Shown piece by piece: positions 35,962 through 45,460 of a DNA stretch of 64,000 nt. The stretch is taken from contig CP142456.1 in assembly GCA_038049695.1 (NCBI GenBank), positions 81,756,422 through 81,820,421 on the forward strand. The letters are read 5' to 3'. Position 1 is the first letter of the stretch. Each line of letters opens with the position of its first letter. The position numbers and the translations under genes were made by a program. The notes below the pieces were generated by a model. It did not search any database. It saw only the letters and a list, made by a program, of their open reading frames with translations, and was not told the DNA's origin. Origin of the DNA: Cinnamomum chago (taxonomy: Eukaryota; Streptophyta; Magnoliopsida; Laurales; Lauraceae).

Positions 35962-38080
35962 GCTCATCCAACATGAAATTCCTGTGCATGGGCATTAGCT
36001 AGTTTCCCCCAGAATTTGTCTTTATTGGATAGGTTCATCTCAGCCTGCTGTGGGCTGTGGCTATTATTCAATTGTTAATAACAGGGTCTTGAATAGTTTA
36101 TGCATTAAGTGAGATTCCCATGCACAACTTTATAATATAAATCTTAGATTATAGGCCTTCCTTTGTAAATTCCAAGGCATGCCTTAAATGATGTATGTTG
36201 CTAGCAATTAAAATATCTAGCAAATGATCTCTTTGGAATATTGTTAATCCCCAAGAAGCTGCTCCTAGGAACTATCCCCACTTTATGCTTCTATACCTTG
36301 TCTTCCTTTAGTAACATGACAAATGCCAGAGTCTAGGCTTCCTTTACAATGAGGGTAAATTAAAGAAGAAGAAAAAAAAAATGTAATGTATGGTTTTGTA
36401 CAGGTGTATGGGTATAGGATATATAGAAAGCTGTCATAGTATGTAAGCTAATATTGTGATGATTTGTAGTATTGGTTGTTCCGAAATTGTTCTAGCGAAT
36501 TTGGTGATTGTGGCAAGTCCAAAGGATGATCATCTTTTCCCTCATATGGCTTTCTCAAGGCACATTCAGATCAAAAGGACCTACACCTTTCATATGGGTC
36601 ATAAAGCTTATAGTATTTCAGGAAAGACTTTGTAGTCTGTCATGAGAACCAAGAATAACACGAGAAAGGCACCATGGGTCAATAGGTTTAAGTCTCGCAG
36701 GGTTGAAATCATTCTTTAGCATCGGCAAATCAATGAGAATCTTTGGTGCAATTTTCTTGTCTCTTTGATGGCAGCAGGATTCTCAGAGGTGGACCTGTTT
36801 ATGTAAAATGTGGGTCAGCAGTTAAAGATGGTTGGTTCTATTGTAAAAAGGCAAGGGCTGGTTCATTTCCATATAAGTAAAATTGCAGGCTCCATTATGA
36901 ATTAAAATTCCTTCAGCCTGTCAGATTCACATTTTTACCAAACCTGTTGGGTTATTTTCTATCTGCAGTGGGATTCAACAGTCTAGATCGGGCCTTGATT
37001 GGTATGCCCTATGAATGATCTGTGGCTTATTGTTTTCTAGGCCTGATTAAATAAGGATCCATTTGGCTGGTTCTTGTCACAGAGTAATGATCTCAGTCCA
37101 ATATTGGTGTGTAGCCATGATATGACTCTTTTTACTCAAGAATTTTTAACTTGTATTGTGGTTGATATGAACTGATGCATTGGACGATATTCAGCTGCAT
37201 AGTGTTCCTTTCAAATATCTAGTTGAGTTAAGATTAATAGCAGTATTTACTGCTTGTTTATTGATTTGTATTAGTTAGTCCTGTGCCATGTTTCTTGCCT
37301 GTGCTTAAAAATCTTAATATATTGTCTTGTTGGTGGATGATAATACATTTTGTATTGTTTCAAAATGCAGATGGGTTAGGCTTTGGCCCATGTGGGTTAG
37401 GCTTTGGCCCATGTTGTAGTAGTATTTATAAATGGTCAGGTTGAATGGTCTCCTGCCCTGACCAGAGCCTATTGTGGCAAGTTTTGGTAATGGTGTTGAT
37501 GTTTCTAGTACTCAAGACTTCCTCCAATGAGCTTAAGTTTATATTATTTTATGTGAGAAAAGTTGAAAACAACTCCAGATGAATACAACCAGAAAAACTC
37601 CAGATGAATACAACCAGAAAAGTTTTTTTTTTTTTTTATATATGCAAATGCCCCTTAAGAAATCAATAATGATTTGTTTTGAGCAGAATTTCAAACAAGG
37701 CCCTAGGTTTTAGGCTTATTTAAACAAATATTTCGTATCAGGGTTTAAGGCTTCCACGAAGATTTCAAATAAGGACAATGGGCTAAAATGTTCCATCGGT
37801 GGTGAGTTTTTTTTCCCAATTTTAGATAAAAAAGTGCCCTTGGAAATTTTAAATTTAAAAAAAAAAAAAGAATCCGGAGTTGACCAGAATACAGTTGTTC
37901 AACATGATGAAGATATTAATTGGGTTCGGGAAACCATTAAAGGAGATACAGTTGACTTACATGACCAATAAACGGTTGGGAACTATTTCAGTAATGTTAA
38001 ATTTTAGTGTAAATAATTTTTAAATGTTAATTTCAATTATCTTATTTAATGAAATTTATCTTACAAACATTTGAACAGAT
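34150..38080 (+). other. CACTA interior upstream of the transposase start, no assigned gene
   Basis: This probably corresponds to the first intron and captured DNA. A pair of about 60-bp near-repeats (GATGAGCAATGGCTTAACA) lies at 34278-34390 and is followed by an exon-like piece 34392-34461 (WKGRGSKEAWYFILYTEKYN), which I cannot assign. A (GA)n microsatellite occupies 35927-35957. A 32-codon frame ending in TAA at 37969-37971 (DEDINWVRETIKGDTVDL) looks protein-coding and may be a worn piece of a CACTA transposase. The splice acceptor TTGAACAG at 38071-38078 precedes the start codon. Confidence 0.4.
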
Positions 38081-41000
38081 ATGTCAGGACGAAAAAGGAG
38101 TTTGCCATCGGCATCTCAGCCGAGTCCATCCACTCCAGTGGATGATGCTTCAGCGTCGTCCAGTGCAGCAGCTCCACCATCTTCAGCACCACCATCAGGA
38201 GATACACTGACTGGTATAAGTTGATTTAATTAAAACACTTTAATTTTAGCAAATTATTTTATTTCAATTTAATTAGATTATCTCGAATTTAAACAGGTGC
38301 TACGAGCACGGGCCCATCTTCCAGCAGGGGGAGAGGCCCTGCTAGAGGGATCCGGACATGGAATTCCGAGCATCCCATTGACGTAGCGTTTGATGAGTCA
38401 TATCATCCGGTGGGCCCTCATGCTCGCCAGCTCATCAGCCAGTTAGGACATATGGTCCGGGATCCATATGTATTTCCTTTGACTACACATGATTGGGACG
38501 CATTCCCAGTGGCGACCCTAGATCGGACCTGGCAGCAGGTCAAGGTAATAATTTAACATTTCTCCTCAGGATGTGTCAATTTAAACCATAACTTAATGAA
38601 AAATAATTTGTCAATGAAAAATTATTTGTCCTTTTCAGGACAATTTGAGAGCATGTCCTGAGCTCTTCCGGCCAGTTTGCATGTCTAAGTGCCGGAAGAT
38701 GTGGAAGGATCATAAAAATAAAATAAAGATGCAGCACTGGAAGCCTCATCAGGGTGCGCCTGACATACTCCAGCGAGTTCCGACTGGCGTTCTCCCTGAT
38801 CAGTGGACTCAGCTCGTCGGGTACTGGTCGAGCGAGGAGGCTCAGGTGAGAAACTTGTACTTTTTTTTAAAAATTTTAACATTTTACTAATAACTAACGT
38901 AACTAACAAAAATCCCTACTAATAAATATTGAAAACAGAGAGTGTCTGCTACGAATGCGCGGAACCGCGCATTGCAGGGTCCTGCACATAGGTTGGGGAC
39001 TCGACACATCACCCAGGTCCGCCACGAGGTAAAAAGTTATATCGTATATTTAATTTATGTTTTTGTCATTCTGTATGATATTATACTAGTAATACATTCC
39101 TCCACCAACCAGTTGCGTACCGAGGGTGTTCCGGTGGATAGGATGTCCGTGTGGATGCGTTCTCGAGATCCTCACCATCCAGATGTTGCAGCTATCTTCG
39201 TAAGTTTTTATATTGAACTGTTTAAATTATGTTTCTATTAGTATGTCTTGTTATGCATGATAATATACTAAATGAATGAACTACGCAGGCCCAGTATCAG
39301 TCACGCCTCGAGGAGTTACCCGAGGAGGAGCGTGCTTTGCCATCGCGGAGGGATGAGATATTCCAGTCCGTCGTTGGCCGGGATGGGCATGGATACACGC
39401 TGACGTTTGGGACGGGCATTCCACGCTCTCACATCACGCGATCAGAGTCATCCGGTGCTAGCTCCTCCCAGGGCATACGCTTTCGTACGGATGAGGAGGT
39501 TCAGGAGTTGCTGACTTCCATGAGGGCATCGATCAGAGAGGACCTCAGGGCGGAGATGAGGGCCGAGTGGAGAGCGGAGATGGCAGAGCTTGAGAGTCGT
39601 CTATCACAGAGTCGCGCCCCGCTTGCTTCAGACACACCACCCACCACTCAGGTTAGTAAGAAAAAAAATTTGTACGTATAAATTGTCAATTATGTCTTTG
39701 ATGCATCAATACTTATGTCTTTTTTATTGTTTTTAACTGTATAATAAATAATTTCAGGCACCTGACGCTGGCAGCGGCCACAGGGCTAGACATGACTTCG
39801 GTGGAGAGGGCAGTCATGATCCATCAGGCTCGACTGATCCTGACCAGGTATAATTATTTGTTTTTTAATTCAATATTTTAATTAGCCTCTGTATACAATC
39901 ACCGAGCAAACGGGCTCCGGTGAGTTACATTCATCCATTAATAATATAAGAGAAGTTCCCACATTTTTTGATGAATCCAAGAACATAGTAACCAAGCAAA
40001 TCTACAAGCAAATCTCTCATGTGATAGTCTCAGCTGTCTTCTTTTTTGTGCAAACTCTGTAATTTGAACTCCATATATATGGGATTTCTTCACCCAACTA
40101 CTTACAAGGATTTTCTTCTCTGAACTATCCTTCTTGACAAGAGATTGGTTGGGATTTCCCTATGCAACTGCTTGAGAGTTGAGACCCCAAGTTACATGTG
40201 TAAGCTGTAAACTATCCACATGCTGAACTTCATACTCTTCTTATTCCACCCCCTTCTGTGATAGGAATGAAGAATTGGCAGTAAACTATTTACTAGAGCA
40301 TGCTGGTGACTATGAAGATTGACAGGTAAATGACATTTGCAATTACCATCTCTTCATCCTATTATTTTTTTGAATATTGAAAATTTCTCATTTGGATATT
40401 TAACTTAATCATGACTTGCAGCACTCTTTGTCAATTGTGGACAGGCAATTCGTATTTCCTTTTGTTTCTTGGAGTATTTAAGTTTGTTCAGACTTGTGTG
40501 TCTGAATGATTTTGTTTTCTCGGCTGAAGGTCGTTGACTGCCGTGTGTGTGGGGATCCAAACTCTGTTCTTCGTTTTGCTTTTATAGAGTTTACTGATGA
40601 AGGTAATATTTGATACTTACATGGTTGGCTGGTGTACATGTGTATGAGTATTCTATGTTATGCTTGCAGCCAATAGTCAATAATCTAAATGGGTTTTGAT
40701 ACTCCAGAAGGTGCAAGGGCTTCTTTGAGCCTGGCAGGAACAATGCTAGGACACTACCCAGTAAGAGTGCTGCCTTCAAAAACTGCAATGGCAAGAGAAT
40801 GGTAGGAACAGATATGAAGTCAGGTGGTAATTATTTGGACTTTGAGTTCTTCAAAATTTTGGAATTGTGGATTATTAGTTGCTGTAATAGTATATGATCA
40901 GTTACATGAGTGTGTATTGCTCAATGTTTTTAGTGCAAGCAGTGCCTGACTTATGGAAGCTAATGTCCAGTTCCTGTTTGATCAATTATTACATGTTGAG

Positions 41001-44000
41001 CTGGCAAATGTGTGTGTGAGGGTCTGGGAGTATGAGGAATGGTAGGATCTTTCAATCGATTCCTTTTTTTCCCTTTCTGTCACTTTATTTTTTGCTTTCT
41101 CCTATAGATCTGCTTTGAGTTTTGTTATCATTGCTCACTTGAAGATCCATCCATGTAGCTTTTGCTGATCGGTTGTTTTATGTTCATCTAATGATTGATG
41201 TGAGATTTGGGCATAGTTGTTTATATTCATACAACTTTTTTTTTTTTTTTCCTCTTCTAAATGTGATTGATGTGCTACTGTTGGTTATGAATTTTTGTGC
41301 ATCTTTTCTTCTTTACTTTGCCATGCCCCCTTTGAGAAAAATCAAGTTTTTATTAATACAGTAATACAATGTTGAATCTACATAAGATCATTGGACTAAT
41401 GTGGGACACACCCTGAGCTGCCTTTGGTGGTAATGTGCCATTAATTTTAGTTTCGACCAACTTTGGATTACACTCTGCAAATGATGTCTCTTGGTTTGAT
41501 GGTGGATGAGTGGTGCCTACTTGCCTAAATCATGGACACATGAGCAGAAGAGACTCTGCAGAAACATGTTTATAATAATGATTTGTTCATGAAAATTCTA
41601 GGATGATCCTTTTACTGATATCTTTCATTACACAAGGACTCTAAGTTAATTCCCAAGAACTATATTGCACCACATACCTCAAAGAATCCATGAAATAGTG
41701 CTTGCCTTTTGAGTTTTGCTGCTTGTCACTGATAATGCCTGTTGGGTTGATTAGCGGGAAACTTTCACTATTCACGCATGTTTAATGGTTCTTTTAGGAG
41801 TCTCATTAGTTCTTTTAGGGAAATTTTCATTATTATTTGCTGCTATCTACTTTTTCTTTTCCCCTTGAATGCTTACTTTATTTTTTTTTTCTTTGGGATT
41901 CCAAATGATAACATTCTGTATTGAAAATCTCTTGGTACTTCTCTCCACCTAATCTTTTTCTCCATTTATATATTAGGGACTGTATTTATGCCTCCAAAAT
42001 GGTCTCTCGGCTATCATCAATGTCGCTGGAGCTATGATTCAGATGAAAGAGTTCTTAAGGTGCAAAACTTGTTGCTATGCTCCAATATTAGCATAGCTGT
42101 CATAGTCGTCTGTAAAAATAACAATTTTTTTTTTTTTGTGAGGCAATGCTGGTAACAAATGGCTCTTGAAAATGTCATGTTCTTATTCATTTTTCTCTGT
42201 TTTTTTTTTACGGGAGAAGCAGAATATTAGACTTTCTAAAATTCGTTGTGGCCTTGAGTTTTACTATCTTATCATCACAAATCCTATCATTCTTTCTTTT
42301 CTTAAGTTTCTGACATTTATACTTGCAGGTTGCAAGAACATTTCGAGAGAAGGGCATACCTTGTGATGTAATATGGATGGACATTGACTACATGGATGGC
42401 TTTCGTTGTTATACTTTTGATAAAGTATGCATTTCTAAACATACTTTTGATTTTCAAACATAATTTATGATAGTGGTTCTAAAAGTGACATATGGATTCT
42501 AAAAGAAAATGGAGAACTTTATGTTGGTAAGGCGTAATGGCACATACTCTTTCGATCTCATTGTTGATTCTAAGTGGATTGAAATATTTTTCTTGCTCCA
42601 TTGTCAGGGGAGGTTTGGCCTGGGTCTTGTGTATTTCCTGATTTTACACAAGAGAAAACCCGATTGTGGTGGGCACATTTAGTTAAGGAATTCGTTTCTA
42701 ATGGTGTTGATGGCATATGGAATGATATGAATGAGCCTGCTGTTTTCAAGGTAGGGTTCATTAGTCTGCCTCTTTTTTTTTTTTTTGTTGAAATTACTCT
42801 GCCACTTTATCTAGCAATTTTTCTATTTGTGTTTGCCCTTCTATATTTGTACTCGACCTAAAATTATTTTTATTACTTCTCAGACTCTAACAAAAACAAT
42901 GCCGGAGAGCAACATTCATAGAGGTGATATTGAACTTGGGGGTTGTCAGCACCACTCACATTATCACAATGTAATGTTCTTCTACTCTGTCAATGCTATC
43001 TTATGGTGAAAGCTTGCCCATAATGAAATTTTGTAGTAGATTTTTCTTTCATACCGATATCAGTCCTGCTCAGGAATTGAAAATCTGGGAGTGCCCAAGA
43101 ATGAGATTCCAACTTTCGAATTGCTCGTAAAGTTGAAATGTAGGTTTGAGTTAGAACGTTAACTTAAAACTTAGAAAACGAGCATCCGGACGGCCAAAAT
43201 GAGCAAACGGGCTCTATTGCCAGCGAAACTTGACGGACACGGGCCCCTAGTCATTCCTGACTTGCAGGAACTGACGGAACGAGATTCCGACTCTCGGTTT
43301 GATCGTACAGTTGAAAAGTAGGTTTGAATTAGAACGTAAACTTAAAACTTAGAAAACGAGCATCCGGGCGACCAAACTGAGCAAACGGAGTCTCTTGCCA
43401 GCGAAACTTGACGGACACGGGCCCCTAGTCATTCATGACTTGCAGGAACTGACGGAACGAGATTCCGACTCCCGGTTTAATCATACAGTTGAAACGTAGG
43501 TTTGAATTAGAACGTAAACTTAAAACTTAGAAAACGAGCCTCCGGGCGACCAAACTGAGCAAACGGTGTCCGTTGCTCGTGAAACTTGACGGGCACGGGC
43601 CTCTAGTCATTCCTGACTTGCAGGAGCTGACGGAACGAGATTCCGACTCCCGGTTTAATCGTACAGTTGAAATGTAGGTTTGAGTTAGAACGTAAACTTA
43701 AAACTTAGAAAACGAGCCTCCGGACGCCCAAACTGAGCAAACGGTGTCTGTTGCTCGTGAAAGTCGACGGCCACGGGCCCCTAGTCATTCCTGACTTGCA
43801 GGAACTGACGGAACGAGATTCCGACTCCCGGAATGATCGTACAGTTGAAAAGTAGGTTTGAGTTAGAACGTTAAGTTAAGACTTAGAAAACGAGCCTCCG
43901 GGCGACCAAAATGAGCAAACGGTGTCCGTTGCTCGTGAAACTCGACGGGCACGGGCCCCTAGTCATTCCTGACTTGCAGGAACTAACGGAACGAGATTCC

Positions 44001-44672
44001 GACTCTCGGAATGATCGTACGGTTGAAAAGTAGGTTTGAGTTAGAACGTTAAGTTAAGACTTAGAAAACGAGCCTCCGGGCGACCAAAATGAGCAAACGG
44101 TGTCCGTTGCTCGTGAAACTCGACGGGCACGGGCCCCTAGTTATTCCTGACTTGCAGGAACTGACGGAACGAGATTCCGACTCCCGGTTTGCTCGTACAG
44201 TTAAAACGTAGGTTTGAGTTAGAACGTTAAGTTAAAACTTAGAAAACGAGCCTCCGGGCGACCAAAATGAGCAAACGGTGTTCGTTACTCGTGAAACTCG
44301 ACGGGCACGGGCCCCTAGTCATTCCTGACTTGCAGGAACTGACGGAACGAGATTCCGACTCCCGGAATGATCGTACAGTTGAAATGTAGGTTTGAGTTAG
44401 AACGTTAAGTTAAAACTTAGAAAACGAGCCTCCGGGCGACCAAAATGAGCAAACGGTGTTCGTTGCTCGTGAAACTCGACGGGCACGGGCCCCTAGTCAT
44501 TCCTGACTTACAGGAACTGACGGAACGAGATTCCGACTCCAGGATTGATGTTAATGTTGAAACATAAGTTGAAATTTTAATTTTAATTCTTAATTTTTTA
44601 TATTTAGTATAAATTTGCCAATTTTTATACTAATCTTTTAATATTTATTTTTCCTTTTCTGTTCAGGTTTGA
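38081..44672 (+). CDS. CACTA transposase-associated protein, TNPA/Transposase_24 type
   Basis: Eight coding exons with GT-AG borders keep one frame and give 407 residues: 38081-38213, 38297-38544, 38639-38845, 38939-39028, 39113-39199, 39289-39651, 39758-39847 and a final GTT TGA at 44667-44672. The protein opens with a Ser/Pro/Ala-rich tail. A conserved core follows ([53 protein letters not shown]), then a Glu/Arg-rich coiled region ([17 protein letters not shown]). This is the plant Ptta/En/Spm family, whose members bind subterminal repeats and assist the catalytic TNPD protein. The last exon is inferred only from phase and an acceptor (TCTGTTCAG). Its 4.8-kb intron holds the host gene fragments. 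Confidence 0.8.
40262..40321 (+). pseudogene. RAD23: Captured C-terminus of RAD23 (UBA2 end)
   Basis: The frame [20 protein letters not shown], plus a final Asp and a stop codon, matches the end of plant RAD23 proteins, whose C-terminal UBA domain ends in …RNEELAANYLLE…. RAD23 shuttles ubiquitinated proteins to the proteasome. Only the last helix of UBA2 is present, and sequence upstream is intron-like, so this is a non-functional fragment. The family identification rests on this short motif recalled from known sequences, so it is moderately certain. Confidence 0.55.
40415..40802 (+). pseudogene. Captured RRM exons of a CID8-13-type PABP-interacting protein
   Basis: Three exon pieces read in one frame. 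40415-40444 encodes [10 protein letters not shown]. 40530-40602 encodes [20 protein letters not shown] and on to FTDE. 40708 to about 40800 encodes [20 protein letters not shown] and on to SKTA. Together they are part of the first RNA-recognition motif of the plant CTC-interacting-domain proteins (CID8 to CID13), which bind poly(A)-binding protein and RNA. The first donor is GC rather than GT. After SKTA the usual continuation is lost. The start of the RRM, the PAM2 motif and the second RRM are absent, so it is a fragment. Confidence 0.8.
41977..42970 (+). pseudogene. Captured exons of a GH31 alpha-glucosidase (HGL1-like)
   Basis: Four exons with intact GT-AG borders: 41977-42059 ([20 protein letters not shown]…), 42329-42424 ([20 protein letters not shown]…), 42608-42750 ([13 protein letters not shown] … [13 protein letters not shown]) and 42884-42970 ([13 protein letters not shown] … HSHYHN). 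The motif WNDMNEP contains the catalytic nucleophile Asp of glycoside hydrolase family 31. The order and sequence fit the plant heteroglycan glucosidase/alpha-glucosidase II-like proteins. One exon is missing between the second and third pieces, because the phase does not join, and both protein ends are absent, so no active enzyme can result. It lies in sense orientation to the transposase gene. Confidence 0.85.
43061..44548. repeat. 178-bp tandem repeat array, about 8.3 copies
   Basis: The marker GAGATTCC occurs at 43103, 43281, 43459, 43637, 43815, 43993, 44171, 44349 and 44527, exactly 178 bp apart each time. Each monomer contains GTAGGTTTGAGTTAGAACG, CTTAGAAAACGAGCCTCCGG, TGAGCAAACGG and GGCACGGGCCCCTAGTCATT. 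The first monomer is the most degenerate and abuts the captured GH31 fragment. No reading frame is maintained. Confidence 0.95.
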
Positions 44673-44944
44673 GAGCATCGGACATACCACGGCACCCGGC
44701 AAATTTTTTTTTCTTTTTCCTCTAAATGTAATGGATATATGTTATTGAAACTTTTGTAATTAATGTTTTGAATGAAATTAATATAAGATTTTATTTTTTT
44801 ATTTGTGATTTTAATTGATGGTAGTGGTTGTATGTTATTTGTAATTTTAATTGATGGCATGATTTGTATAGGTACAGGTACAGGTACAGGAACAAAAACA
44901 AGTAAATAATTTGAAAAAATAAAAAGTATTTTTTTTAAAAAAAA

Positions 44945-45460
44945 TAGACCTTTAGCGGCCGCCATTGGCGGTCGCTAAAAGCGAAATTGGCGGTCGCTAA
45001 TAGCATATAAAATAAAAAAAAATAAAAAATTTCAAAATAAATACTGTATTAGCGGCCGCCATATAGGTATTAGCGACCGCCAAGGCGGCCGCTAATACTA
45101 AATAAATTTAAAAAAAAAATAAAAACTCGAAAAAAAAAATGCTATTAGCGACCGCCGTCCGAGTATTAGCGACCGCCAAGGCGGTCGCTAATACTAAAAA
45201 AATTTCAAAAAAAAAATAAAAATTCGAAAAAAAATGACCATTAGCGACCGCCGTCCGAGTATTAGCGACCGCCTTGGCGGTCGCTAAAAGTCAAAATGTT
45301 GTTTTTTTAAATTTTTTGGCGACCGTCATATGGCGGTCGCTAATACTATTAGCGACGAGCCTTTCGCGGCCGTGGAAAGGCGGTCGCTAGGCGGTCGCTA
45401 AAGAGTATTAGCGACCGCCAAAAGACCTTTAGCGACGGCAAATGGCGGCCGCTAAAAGTC
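44945..45460. repeat. Right subterminal repeats of the CACTA element
   Basis: More than fifteen copies of GCGACCGCC, GCGGCCGCC or their complements are packed into about 500 bp, many as back-to-back palindromes such as TTAGCGACCGCCTTGGCGGTCGCTAA. They alternate with A-rich spacers. They mirror the shorter array at the left end and are the expected binding sites for the element's TNPA-like protein. Confidence 0.8.

Noticed and set aside
38645-39681. Separate small genes at 38645, 38942 and 39337
   Set aside because: They are successive exons of one TNPA-like gene whose phases join without error.
42166-43009. Independent small proteins at 42166, 42601 and 42827
   Set aside because: They are exons plus read-through intron of the captured GH31 fragment.
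43061-44548. Centromeric satellite
   Set aside because: Only about eight copies, confined within a transposon and surrounded by gene fragments.
44945-45460. CRISPR-like array
   Set aside because: Repeats are short, palindromic, variable in spacing and sit at a CACTA terminus in a plant genome; they are subterminal binding repeats.
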